In this document: positions 25,160-36,859 of the stretch, in pieces
Numbering within the stretch: the first letter of the stretch is position 1
How the letters are laid out: every line of letters begins with the position of its first letter
Position numbers and translations under genes: made by a program
Source: Psoroptes ovis
Lineage: Eukaryota > Arthropoda > Arachnida > Sarcoptiformes > Psoroptidae
Assembly: GCA_002943765.1 (NCBI GenBank)
Contig: PQWQ01000002.1
Location: 5,105,043 to 5,169,042, forward strand
Length of the DNA: 64,000 nt
Direction: 5' to 3'
Notes under the pieces: model-generated
Databases searched by the model: none
What the model saw: the letters and a program-made list of their open reading frames with translations, nothing else
Told to the model about the DNA's origin: nothing

Positions 25160-27906
25160 ATGTGGCATGAAGCAAGAAAACATGAGAAAAAAATTCGCGG
25201 TATCATGATCGATCATCGTCGGCGAGCAGAAAAACGACGAGAGTTCTATGAAAGTATCCGCAGAGATCCGGCATCTTATTTACAAATACATGGACAACAA
25301 ATGAAAATACATATTGATCCAATCGTTTCGCAAGCTGCCGAATCATCTTTAGTTCCTTGGATGAGTGATAAAAATAATTTAATCGATAGATTCGATGTCC
25401 GTGCCAATTTAGATTCTATACCTACGATCGATGCAAATGACAATGATGATGGAATATTGACATCTGATCAAGAATGTCAATTAAATTATGAACGATACCG
25501 TAATCTTGTACAAAATGATTTTGTAGAGAATAATGAACAGAAAGTTTTGCATAGAATTTTTTTAAAAGAAAAATGGGGAGAACATCAGACAAATAATGCA
25601 AAAACAAAAAGTGAATTGAAGAAAAAATTGTCAGAAAAGAAAACCGCCATTGGTTATAATTATGATGAAAATGATTCCAAACCTAGTGAGAACTTGGATG
25701 AAACATCGAGTGAATCTGATGATGATTTGGATCATGAAGAATTTGAAGATTTAGACATCATTGTAGACATAAGTCAATTAGATAAAGAGATGTGTGAGCG
25801 CATCAATATGGTTGCCAAAAAATATGGCATCAAACCTGGTGCTTTTACGAAATTCATGCTTGCTGATAAAGCTGAAGCTGATCGTTTGCGTATTGCCAAA
25901 GAAATTGAAAATGAAAAATCAATGTTCGTTGGACGCAAATCTAGACGAGAACGAAAAGTATTAATTCAACAACGTTTGTTGATTTTACGTTCAATAAACA
26001 CAGATAATTGTGAAGTTGATCATTTCGCTACTGAATCGAAACCGCAGAAAAATAATTCCGATGATTCATCTGATGAAAATGATGACGATGATTCTAAAAG
26101 CGAAATCGAAGAAGGCAAAATTGAATTTATCACTTCATTCGGCAATGAAGATGAAGAAACTGTCAATGACAGTAAATCATCAAAAATTAATCAAAATAAA
26201 ATGAAAAAAGAATCCAATAAAAAGCATTCAAACAAGAAAAAGTCGAAACGAACCGCCGACAGACAATCAAATAATACATATGGTCCATCATTTCCAGCCA
26301 ATTTTTCAAAGTCTAATACTCATTTTAATGCTAATCGTTTTAGAAAATTTAGTGATGATGAAAAATTTTCTTCAGACCGATCGCCTTCATACAATGTTCG
26401 TCGTTCACCGAGTGTACGCCGAAGAGTTTCATCCAGTGATGATGGACATGCATCATCCAGTGATGACAGTTTTGATTATCGGCATCGATCATATCGCCGT
26501 AAGCATTCATCCTCACCAGAACGATACCGGAGGCAATATCGATCTCATTCTAGGAAAAGAATGAAAAGTAGATCAAAAAGTCCTCAAAATCATCGTCGAC
26601 ATAGAACATATCGTAATAGAAGTGAAAGTAAAAGTCCTGAAATCAAATCCAATAATCGCTTATCGCCATTGCATAATAAAGAAAGAAAAAGCCAAAAAAC
26701 CAAAATTTCTGATTCATCTAATAATGCCGAAAAAGGTGTTGAAAAAAATGATGAAAATATGAAATTATATAAATTATTGGAAAAAATCGAAACAAATGCA
26801 AGAAAAAATCGTAACGAAAATGAGAAATCTACGAATTCTTCGGAAAATAATACGATTCTGGTTGAAAAAGAAAAATCACCACCTATTAAACGATATTATC
26901 GTCATGATTTGGTTGATTCTCAAAGTAATGATGATGATGATGATGTCAGCGATAGTGATTCCGAAATGAAAAAGTATTTATTTTCTATTATTTAATCGAA
27001 TGATTATATTAATTAATTCTATTTTCCAGATCAAACATGACATCCAAAATGAATTCATCGGAATCAACAAACAAATCATTGATCAGTAATGTCAGTATTG
27101 ATAATTTACGTTTTGAATCATTTTTATTTATGATTCATTAAGTATTTAAATATTCATTGTGATATGTAAAAAAAATATTTATTTGCAGCATCAATTAGAG
27201 AAGTGCCAAGGGTCTATGATTGATTTTGTTTCTGTTTTTTGTTGTATTCAATGTTACTAATGATATCATTCAAAAATTATTGTTAAATTATATTGGCATT
27301 CGATTATAATATTTTCTTTCTTTTTTCGATCAATTATTTTGCATTTTGAACAACACAGTTTTCCAATCAATCTTGTTCAACATCAAAATCAATGATAAAA
27401 CCACAAGAACGTTTGAAACGTTTGATGAAAGCTCAAATAGATAAACAATGTATGATGTCATTCATTATGTCTTGCTTATTATTGTAATAATCATTTTTGC
27501 TATTTCATTAGATAAATTGGACAAAAAAGCTGAAAATGATCGATTAGAACGGCTTAAACTTGAACAACGTGAACGAAATCGAGAGTTTGATAAATTATCT
27601 AGGTAAATGATTGATCTGAATTTTTCAAATTATCCTAATAATCTCTCGCATTTTATCTGTGATTTTAGACGCAACAGACGTACACGTAGTCGATCTAAAG
27701 ATTCATCGAGCGATTCTGAATCAGATTCAAGCTATGATAAGCGAAAACGATATTATTCTAGATCCGAATCTCGTACGCCACCATCGCGATTTTCTAGACA
27801 TTATCGTGAACATAGACGGCGAAGTTATCGTTCCCGATCTAAATCACCATCTTATGAGCGACACAATTGGAGTCGTGATTATCATCATTCATCAAGGAGG
27901 CGATGA
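25160..27906 (+). CDS. CLASRP: CLK4-associating Ser/Arg-rich splicing protein (SWAP2/SFRS16 type)
   Basis: Five exons: 25160-26973, 27030-27090, 27359-27449, 27512-27602 and 27669-27906, giving 764 residues (human 674). The N-terminus MWHEARKHEKKIRGIMIDHR is nearly family-identical and starts a SWAP-type N-terminal domain (about residues 1-150, with RFDVRANLD and NYERYRNLVQNDF). Acidic stretches and a GKIEFITSFG block follow, then an Arg/Ser-rich region (about 410-500). Exons 3 and 4 encode the basic coiled-coil (KPQERLKRLMKAQIDKQY), corresponding to the C-terminal helix of human CLASRP, and exon 5 a final RS tail. The family acts in nuclear splicing regulation and binds CLK kinases. The exon 2 donor (AAT|GTCAGT) is non-consensus; it was chosen because it keeps the frame, so this junction is the weakest part. 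POFUT1 is divergent upstream. Confidence 0.92.
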
Positions 27907-28331
27907 ATAGTTTTGAATTTTATAATTTTGGTAATAAAAGGTTATACCAAAAATTTAAATTTCAAATTTTAGGTCTTTTGTACATCGAATCAATGATGTG
28001 GAAATAGTCGGCAAGGAATTGCGCATGCATATGCTTTTGTTTTCTCTTTTTAATAAAGCATCATCATTATTATGGTAATTGTTTTTGTCGAAAGTATGAT
28101 GATTATTTAATTTATTTTCTGTTTTTTGACAAGTAAATTATAATTTCATTGAAATAAATCAAATTAAAAATATCAATGATCATTTTTGAATTGTTCTGTT
28201 AATTTCAGCATTTGAGTGAAATAATTGAATTTTGTAGATATTCATTTGAAAGTGATTAAAATATTTGAATTTTTTTTTCGTCTTAAATTTTTTACTTGTT
28301 GATTAGTACATAAAAAAAATTATAAATAGAA
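27907..28331. other. CLASRP-TMX1 intergenic region
   Basis: Contains the CLASRP 3' end and the TMX1 promoter. A GC-rich word GAATTGCGCATGC at 28016-28028 stands out in AT-rich DNA about 305 bp upstream of the TMX1 ATG, and shares GAATTGCGCA with the region upstream of the securin-like gene. Confidence 0.5.
27933..28057 (+). terminator. Candidate poly(A) signals of CLASRP
   Basis: AATAAA occurs at 27933-27938 and again at 28052-28057, 27 and 146 nt after the stop codon. Either could be used. Confidence 0.45.
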
Positions 28332-29464
28332 ATGAAATCAATTTTATTTTTCGTTATTTCATCGATTCTGATAACCAATGTTTTTTCGGACAACACAAAT
28401 GATGCAAATAGTGGCAGTACGAATACACAATCTGCTCAAAATCGATTGAAACAACCGAATTCGAAAACATCATTGATCATTATAAATGAAGATGATTGGG
28501 ATCAAATGCTTCAAGGTGAATGGATGGTCGAATTTCATGCACCTTGGTGTCCCGCTTGTAGAGCATTACAACCTGAATGGAAATCATTTTCCGTTTGGGG
28601 ATCAGATCTTGGTATAAAAGTCGGTGCAGTTGATGTAACCGCTAATCCTGGTTTGACAGGGCGTTTTATGGTCACTGCTTTGCCTTCAATTTATCAGTGA
28701 GTATTTTGTTTCTTTAAAATTTCTTTAGTTAATCAATTTGTTTGGTCATCCAATTATTTCAGTGTGAAAGATGGTGTATTCCGGCAGTATAAAGGTACCA
28801 GAGATTCGAACACCTTCATAAGTTTTATTGAAGAGAAAAAATGGCAATCAATTGATCCGATTAGTTCATGGAAATCCCCTAACTCTATTCCGTAAGTTTC
28901 CTTTTCTAAGTGCTCTCAAAATTAATTTGAAATTATTCCATCTCAAAACAGTATGTCAATTGTATCAAATTTCTTCAAAATTTCGATGACTCTCAGAGCC
29001 GTACATAATAGTCTAGTCGAAGACTATGGAATACCATATTGGGGATCATATATTTTTTTCGCATTTGCAACCATTCTCTTCGGTGCAATGCTTGGATTGG
29101 TAATATTTAATACTTTTATTCAAGATATCAAATTCAATACTATTTCCCATTTCAGATTATTGTTTTCATAATCGATATAATCTTTCCTGCCAAACCACAA
29201 GATGAAATTTTGAAGCGACCTGCTACACAAGAAGATTTAATTGATGATACTGAAGATTTACAAAATAAACGTCCAGCCGATAGTGATGAAACTGAAGAAG
29301 AAGATTTAACTGATGAACATTTTGATGAAGATGAAGAATTTGATGAAGAAAATGATGATAATGATGAACCACAAATTGAAGAAATTGTTGATGATGAATT
29401 GATTGAAAGTTCACCAGAACAAAAGCGAACCAATGTTCGCCAGCGTAAAGCGCGTCGTGATTAA
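28332..29464 (+). CDS. TMX1: Thioredoxin-related transmembrane protein 1
   Basis: Four exons: 28332-28696, 28763-28891, 28952-29099 and 29156-29464, giving 316 residues. An ER membrane oxidoreductase acting on disulfides of membrane-bound clients. Residues 1-19 form a signal peptide. The thioredoxin domain (about 45-160) has active site APWCPACRAL (Cys73 and Cys76), the CPAC form typical of TMX1, and the cis-proline in TALPSIYH (Pro118). The block ISFIEEKKWQSIDPISSW and the membrane-proximal EDYGIPYWGSY match TMX1 rather than other PDIs. One transmembrane segment spans about residues 195-225. The cytosolic tail is unusually acidic (Asp/Glu-rich, about 240-295) and ends in basic RQRKARRD. The acidic tail is longer than in vertebrate TMX1. 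Confidence 0.95.
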
Positions 29465-30362
29465 ACGAAGCAATTCAAATTAAGAAAAATCTCATTGTAA
29501 GGTTTTTAAAAAATTTTCTTATACTTTCATTTTTTTTACATTTACAAATTACAATAATTGTAACATTTAATAATAATAATATTAATGATAAGCGTGAAAT
29601 ACGCACACACATACAACAGATACATATTATACATACATGATTATTCAAAATACAATTGATTTTATTTTATTTTACTTTTCTTTATGTTTAAAAACATCAA
29701 AGACTAAAGAACAACAACATGAACATTATTTACAACTCTTAGAAATTGTCTTCCATTGATGAAGATGTAATTCTGATGATAATATTTTTTTAATCCTTTG
29801 TGTGCACATTTTATTGATACAATTAGTGTATTTTACAGGCCATCGATCGAGAGAATTCATTATTTTTCTTGATGATAATTACCACAATATTTTCCGGTAT
29901 TCAAACTATTTTATACACACACACAAACCATATGATCATACACAAATGAATCTATTTTTTTTTTCGTCTTTTCAATTTCGTAATCTCGATTTAATTATTC
30001 AATTAATTACTCATATTTTTCAAAGAAATGAATGCCTAAATATATAAATATTTATATTAATTATAATAATTTATAAATAAAATTTCAATTTTTTTTCAAG
30101 AAAATCTTTGAAAATTGTCCATTTTTCAATCACGTTTGACACAACGCAAGCGCCATTTATTTGTGTTGGTGTGTGTATGCCACACAATGCTTAAATAAAC
30201 AATGAACTCAGCTGCATAATTTTCAATGCATATTTTTTCTTAAATAAGCACCTTCTTACCTTCGAAAATGATCGTGTATTTATTGTATGAAAAATGATTT
30301 AAATTTTTCAAAAATTATTTATTTCTCTTGGTCATAAATGAATAAATTAACATATGATGATT
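29465..30362. other. TMX1-ZDHHC17 intergenic region
   Basis: No coding potential. An AT-rich palindromic stretch lies near 30030-30085. The GC-rich word CGCAAGCGCCAT at 30145-30156 lies about 210 bp upstream of the ZDHHC17 ATG and is a likely promoter element. Confidence 0.5.
30145..30156 (+). promoter_or_regulatory. CGCAAGCGCCAT promoter motif upstream of ZDHHC17
   Basis: The 12-mer recurs in the same orientation relative to the gene upstream of the securin-like gene (35863-35874, minus strand). It contains GCCAT, the YY1/Pho core, and CpG-rich halves resembling NRF1 half-sites. Factor identity is inference. Confidence 0.5.
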
Positions 30363-32889
30363 ATGAATAACAAAAATGATCCAATGAATGATTCAAATAC
30401 GGTTTGTTAATGTTCAATTTTGTTTAATGATTTTTATTCAGAAATTTTCATTTTTAAATCATAATTAGAATCTTCTCAGTGATGATGGTGATAAAATTGA
30501 AAATAAAATTGATAAATTATTCGAAATTCATTCAGAAAATGAAAATGGATCAGATGATTTTGATTTAAATGATCGATTTAATCATGATCGATCATCGACA
30601 CCAGCGAATCATATGATTATACCTCAACAGCAACAACATTCCAATTTTGATACAACTTCAGAAATAGTTCGAGCAACACAATACGGTGATTTTGATACAT
30701 GTCAAAAGATTATTGATTCAGGTCAATATGATGTCAATCAACGTGATCATGAAAATGTGACATTGCTTCATTGGGCTGCCATTAATAATCGCATAAATTT
30801 GGTGAATTATTTCATTTCCAAAGGTGCCATCGTTGATGCGATTGGTGGTGATCTTCAATCTACAGCATTACATTGGGCTACACGGCAAGGACATTTATCA
30901 ATGGTTGTATTATTGATGCAACATGGAGCTGATCCATCAATATTAGATGGTGATGGCTACAATGGTTTGCATTTAGCTGCTCAATTCGGCCACACTTCAA
31001 TCGTTGCATATTTCATTGCTAAAGGACAAGATATTGATGCTCCTGATGCAAACGGTATGACAGCATTGATGTGGTCTTCATTTCGCAATAATTCGTAAGT
31101 TTTAAAATTTTTTTTCTTTAAAATTAAAATCATGATTCATTTATTTCACTTCCTAGAATTGATCCAACTCAACTGTTGATATTATTAGGAGCTAATTTGT
31201 CATTGACTGATCGACATCGCAATACTGCATTGCATCGTGCTGTATTAGCAAGAAATCCGATCGCTGTATCTTTATTGCTCAAACATGGAGCCAATCCTAA
31301 TCTGAAAAATATTGCCGGCGATTCACCCATCGAAACAGCTATAAGATTTAATGCAAAATTCATACATAGTCTATTCGTAGAACATCAAATGCAAAATGAA
31401 GTTAAACAGCCATTATTAAGGATAAAAATTGCAAAAAATACAGAGATTCGCATTCCACAATGGCGTGATCCACAATTTAGATATTATGTGATGGCATTCA
31501 CACCTTTTATTTATTATTATTTATTTGGAAAATTATGTGAAAGTGATCTATTGTTATCGAGCAAAGCACTTTTATTGACATTACTAGTCTTTTTCCTTTA
31601 TTTATTGATAAGATACATGTTTGATGTTAAACAATTAAATATATTGGCTATTTCTTTATATTTATCAACGAAAATTTGGCTTTACATTACATTTTTTCAA
31701 TATTTTATTTTCGGTAATCAATTTTTATGACAATTTTATTTATCATATTAATATCTAATTCTTTTTTAAATTTGATTTAGTCTTATCGCCCTTAGAATTG
31801 TTCATTTTCATAATTAGTTCAACTGGTCTATTTTATAGTTTTTATAAATGCTATCATGATGATCCTGGTTACATTTCCAATAGTCGTGAAGAACAAATAA
31901 AGGTTTGTGTTTATAATAATTTTGATTAGTGACAATAAAATTAATTTTAATTTTTTTTAACTTTAACATCCACAGACTATTATTGAACTTGCTGAAAAAG
32001 AAGGCTTTGATCCATCTTGGTTCTGTTCCACGTGTTTGATACGAAAACCAACACGTTCTAAACATTGTTCATTATGTAATCGTTGTGTTGCACGTTTTGA
32101 TCATCATTGTCCTTGGGTCGGTAATTGTGTTGGATATAGTAATCATAAATATTTCATTTGGTATCTTACAACACTTTGTTTATCATTGTTTTTCTATATT
32201 TTGGCAACTATTTATTGTAAGTTTTATTGTTTATAATGAAATAAATCATTTCACATTATTATAATCCATTCATTCATAATTTTTAGATTGGGATATTGTT
32301 GATGAAATACGTGATGAATCGGATAAATTATCGATTACGAATAAAAAACGTGAATCTGTTGCTGATTATTGGTCCAATGTAATTACATATGATGGATGGA
32401 TTACATGGTCGCTAGTCAATGCTTTGATACATATGATTTGGGTTGTTTGTCTTTTATTTTTTCAATTATATCAGGTATTCTATAATCATACTAAATTAAA
32501 AAAGATTTAATGAATTTTTTTTTTTTTTTGCTGTAAATTTCAGATAACATGCCTTGCTATGACCACAAATGAACGAATCAATGCAGATCGATATCGCTAC
32601 TTTAAACACAATAAACGCTCGGGAAATGTTCATAATCCATACAAGTGAGTACCATTAAATGCTTGATTATTTTCATAATTTCTAATTATTCTAAAATATT
32701 CATTCTTTTTGATACAGTTATGGTTTAATACGTAATTTTATTGAATTTTGTGAATGTCGACGATTAAACATGTGTTTATATAAATTACCTGATCTACATG
32801 ATTGGCGATATGTATATGATACATATGAATCTGTAAATCGTTTTGATTCTGATGATGATAATATATCGACTGATGAGATTAATGTTTAA
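30363..32889 (+). CDS. ZDHHC17: Ankyrin-repeat DHHC palmitoyltransferase (HIP14 type)
   Basis: Eight exons: 30363-30401, 30469-31094, 31157-31713, 31781-31902, 31976-32216, 32287-32474, 32544-32644 and 32718-32889, giving 681 residues (human 632). It S-palmitoylates cytosolic cysteines at the Golgi. Ankyrin repeats span about residues 65-300 (LLHWAAINNR, ALHWATRQGH, GLHLAAQFGH, ALHRAVLARN). Four hydrophobic segments surround a Cys-rich domain, FCSTCLIRKPTRSKHCSLCN then RCVARFDHHCPWVGNC, with the catalytic DHHC intact. A conserved TTNERINADRY follows the last membrane segment, as the family's TTxE motif. The first coding exon (13 residues, donor gtttgt) is less certain; without it translation could start at 30613. 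The rest is secure. Confidence 0.94.
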
Positions 32890-33819
32890 GATATATTCGA
32901 AACAAAAATACATGTAACTAAAATTTTGCAACATACATTTTGTACACATGCACATGGTAACATACTATGCATCATAGTAATATTTAAGATAAAACTGAAT
33001 CATTATTATTATTTATTTTTTATTCAAATTTAATTTGATAATATTTTGTATTAATTTGTTTTTTATTTCACTTCTTAAGAATAAGAAAAATGAATAAGAA
33101 ATGGAATGAATAATAATAACAAAATATGACCATATGGTTTGATTTGAAATTTCTTTATTTCATTTTTTGGCCATTCATCATAATCGAATCCTTATTATTT
33201 TGGGAAGATAATCTGTTTTGCACTTTTTTTGGGTCCAAAAGAGTTGTTTTCTTATCTTTTGTGTTTGGTATTCAAAGCTTTATATGTTGAACATATGTAA
33301 GTCAAAATGATTACAAATATTCATACATACATTTATAATTACTTAATGGTTGAATGCTGTATTTTGTGTCAAATTTCTTTAATCTTTTCTTGAATGAATT
33401 TCAAATGAATATGATATGTATTGATATATGAGTGACACCGACAAATTTTTCATTTCTTTTCTTTGCAATTTTCAAGAAACAAAAAACCCTAGAGAAGAAA
33501 AAAATGACCAATCATACCGATGGCCAAATGAATTTAATCTGTCTTTACAAATTTTGACCAATACCCCTTTGATCCATTCATTCATTGATTCATTTCGACC
33601 CATAAAAAATGTGTGTATTTGTGGTTTGGCACACTTTTTACCAGGTTCCGTCGACATCAATTTTTTTTTATTAATCAAAATTTAATCTAAAGATTTTTTT
33701 TGATGAATGAATGAATGTAGGTTTTAACAATAAAATTTTACTCTAATCTTTCTTTTGACCAAAAAAAAACTAAAAGACAGATCAAGACATCCAAATTGTC
33801 ATGCAGTTGTTATTATTAT

Positions 33820-33832
33820 TGGTCAAAGGTCG
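33820..33832 (+). promoter_or_regulatory. DR1-like nuclear-receptor site
   Basis: TGGTCA-A-AGGTCG: two half-sites in direct orientation with a one-base spacer, the arrangement bound by RXR/USP and HNF4-type receptors. Two mismatches to a perfect AGGTCA repeat. Confidence 0.35.
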
Positions 33833-34078
33833 TCGGCATGTGTCAAACATTTGAAAAACCACAAAAAATGACAATAACTCTTTCACATGTGTGCGTGCAT
33901 GTGTGTGTATGTGTACTTGCTTTGCTTATTGTTTTGGTTTGTAATGAATTTCAAATTTGAAATTTGAAATTCAATTTGAATTTCATTTCATTACAAATAA
34001 AACCAAAGCGAAGAAAAAAAGGCCTGATCCAAAATGGACAATGGTCAAATATAATAATAATAATAATAATAAACAGTG

Positions 34079-34091
34079 AGGTCAAAGGTGA
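34079..34091 (+). promoter_or_regulatory. DR1-like nuclear-receptor site, near perfect
   Basis: AGGTCA-A-AGGTGA: one mismatch from an ideal DR1, 259 bp from the previous site. Binding is inferred from the motif only. Confidence 0.4.
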
Positions 34092-35018
34092 TGATTTTTT
34101 TTTTGTGGAAGAAAAAAATAAATTGTCAATTGATTGAGATGTTTTAGCTTTTCTTTTAGTGGTTACAAATGATGATACTTTTCTTTTGACACATTGTGTA
34201 TCCTGTCCTAGTTTTTATTTTTTTGAACAATTTTCTGATGATCCAATTTTTCGAGAAATTGATCATCGATCCAAAAATCAAGTGAGAAAATACATGCAAC
34301 ATTATTTTAAAAAATTAGTTTTAACAAATTTTCATGAGAAATGGTCAAGATATAAGCAACCACAAGTAAAAAAATATCATATTACATTGTCATTTTCTTA
34401 AGAAAAAAATTGATGAATCAAAATAATGATGATAATCATTTTTCACCGAAAGCTATTTCACCCAAAAGCTTGTGGTGATTGTCATTTGATTGAAGAATGA
34501 ATTTTGATAAAAATTCCGAGAATATGTGCATCACATGTGATGATACATTCTGAAACTATAAAATGTAATCATTTTCATTCAGTTTGTTTCATGTCCGATT
34601 AGATTATCATAACATTGTTAAGATTTTATTTTGTTTTTGAATGACCAAGAATGATGAAGAACAAATGAGATCGTCCATTTGTAATTTTATAAAACGATAT
34701 CAATAATAATATTATTATTTGTATAATTGATCAATATTTTGATCAATGGTAAATGAATGAAAACTGATGATAATTGAATGATATTGTTTCAAGTCGCAGA
34801 TGTGTCAATATTACTATTAATTTGTAAGTAAACTAAAATTTCCATTTTATTTTTATTAAGTCAATTGAAAAAATTAATTTAAAACAAAAATCAGTCATAT
34901 GGTTAAATTGATTGTAGTTTTATCAATCGAATATTGTTCTATGATCAAATACAAACAGAATCAAAGATTGATCAAAAATGATCAAAAGTAAAATGTTAAT
35001 GATAATAATGAAATGTAA

Positions 35019-35531
35019 TTAGATAAAGTCAGCAAAATATTCTTCAACTGTCATTTCTTCACGCATTTTAAGGTCAGAATAATCGATTCCATCATCAAAT
35101 GGTGCTGCCATAATTTCAGCATGAAAACGTTGAACATAAAAATCACTCAATTCCGATGTAAAATGATGCTGACGATATTCTTGTTTGGTCATTGGATATG
35201 CGTTTTCAATTTCATCCACAACAGGCAATGATGGTGCAGTAAACAAACTTTTCGATACATTTACATTCGTACATTTTTTCTGCGGTTTTCCACATTTTTT
35301 ATTAGAAGATTCAAGATTTTTTTGATTCAACGAATCTTTTTTCAACGAATGTAATGGTGTATTGGATACATTACCAAGTTTATTACGTTTAGTAGCCGGT
35401 GTATTAACATTATTGATTGATGATAATCCTTTTTTACGTTCAGCTATGATTGCTGATGGTTTCATGTGTTGTTGTGGTTGTATCATTGATAAATCATTTT
35501 CATTCGAACGAATTTGACGATCAAATTCCAT
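35019..35531 (-). CDS. Securin-like (separase inhibitor) candidate
   Basis: A single-exon frame of 170 residues with a genuine ATG and coding composition like its neighbours. Residues near 31-41 read ERKKGLSSINN. K-K-G-L-S-S-I-N fits the destruction box of securins (R/K-x-x-L-x-x-I/V-N), as in vertebrate PTTG and fly Pimples. A basic, Ser/Asn/Lys-rich middle is followed by an acidic C-terminal half with VVDEIENAYP, which resembles the separase-binding DEIE/EIEKF segment of securins. The tail is acidic (DGIDYSDLKM...VEEYFADFI). The small size, basic N-half and acidic C-half agree with securin, a rapidly evolving family. No KEN box is present; an SNEN near the N-terminus is the nearest. Alternatives are another small APC/C substrate or an unrelated protein. 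GC-rich promoter words lie 230-350 bp upstream. Confidence 0.5.
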   Translation of the reverse strand: MEFDRQIRSNENDLSMIQPQQHMKPSAIIAERKKGLSSINNVNTPATKRNKLGNVSNTPLHSLKKDSLNQKNLESSNKKCGKPQKKCTNVNVSKSLFTAPSLPVVDEIENAYPMTKQEYRQHHFTSELSDFYVQRFHAEIMAAPFDDGIDYSDLKMREEMTVEEYFADFI

Positions 35532-35763
35532 GGTGGTTTGATGATTAAAGGTCGCAAATAATTAATTAAAAAAAAGTTCTGAAAATGGGAAAAAAACACG
35601 AGATGATTATTAATTATTATTTTAAAAATGAATTTTCGAATATTTAGCAAAAAAATGGCTATTTATATGTCAAAAATTACCAAAAAACAGTGTTGAAAAA
35701 CCAGTCAAATATCAAAACAAAAAAAATTTTAACCGTTGAATTTTTTTTCTATTTTGCCAGAAA

Positions 35764-35876
35764 CGCGCAGCGAATCGGCATGCGCGCAAGTTGGACATTT
35801 AAGTTCAGAACAGAAGAAAAAAAAAATTCGAATTTTTTTGTTTATTTTTTCGCATTTCGCACATGGCGCTTGCGCA
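35764..35876 (-). promoter_or_regulatory. CpG-rich promoter patch upstream of the securin-like gene
   Basis: In otherwise about 30% GC DNA, this patch holds GCATGCGCGC (35778-35787) and GGCGCTTGCGC (35865-35875). Read in the sense of the minus-strand gene the latter is GCGCAAGCGCC, part of the 12-mer CGCAAGCGCCAT also found upstream of ZDHHC17. The alternating GCGCA words resemble NRF1 sites. It may act in both directions, also serving a transcript into the large desert. Confidence 0.5.
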
Positions 35877-36827
35877 ATTCAAAACTGACGTAATTTCGAA
35901 TTTTTGCTTTTTCGTTTTTCTGATTTGTTTTTGTTTTATCCAAAAAAAAAATTCATAAATCACAAATTACGAAATCAAATCAATGACCTTTCTATCAATC
36001 AATCGATTGAAGGTAACTGAATTAACATGAAATATCCACCTTATAATAATGAAAAAAAATAATGATAAATTTATTATTTCAGGTGTTGTACATTGAAAAG
36101 TTTGTGTGAAATTTTAACAAACTGTCATATGTTTGCGATATGTATAATTGGATTTTTCTTCATTTTATTTTGCCATTATTATTTTTGATGGTCAAAACAT
36201 TTTGATTTGTCCTAAATCCATATTTTTTCAATTTCTTCATATGAAATAATGTATGAAAAAATGAATGAATTTAATTTTTTAAATTTTATTATTTTGACAT
36301 TTGACATGTCAGTGTATGTTTGTGCTTGTGCATGCATAAATATATTGAACAACAACAATGACAACAACATTTTTCTCAAAGAAAAATAATCATAAAATGT
36401 CATTTGTACTTTTTTGATGGAAGAAGGGTTACCAAGTTTTTTATTTTCTTTTATCAAGGTAAACAAATCAATAATTCCATTCATTTTCTTTTTCGAATCG
36501 TAATATTGACACAATATTTTGATTTCAAATCAAACAATCCAAATCAATCTATCAAATCAATCAAATTTGGTAAGTTTGAAGAAAGGAAAATGTAACAAAA
36601 ACAGGATCTTGAATTATATTGAATTTTGTAATTTTGGCCAAAAAAAGTAGAAGAAATATTACAAATGTCTATTTTTTCACCAATATTTCCAATCATCTTC
36701 TCCATAAGTGAAAAATGACACATGTGTCGATATTGTTTTTGATGATAATGGCATCAAAATATATTGATTATTATTATACGATGACTATTATTATTCATAT
36801 CAATATTTTAATGTTAGATATTCATTA

Positions 36828-36859
<32 letters not shown>

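Larger units (their letters stand above)
32890..35018. other. Intergenic region with foldback and DR1-like sites
   Basis: About 2.1 kb without a supported gene. It contains a foldback near 33938-34012 (arms TTTGGTTTGTAATG and its near inverse complement around AT-rich palindromic DNA), an (ATA)n tract near 34050-34071, and two direct repeats of GGTCA-type half-sites with 1-bp spacing (33820-33832, 34079-34091). An open frame at 34159-34401 has no recognisable domain. Confidence 0.5.

Noticed and set aside
34159..34401. 80-residue open frame between ZDHHC17 and the securin-like gene
   Set aside because: Has a moderately protein-like stretch but no recognisable domain, no clear splice partners, and lies in a region with foldbacks.
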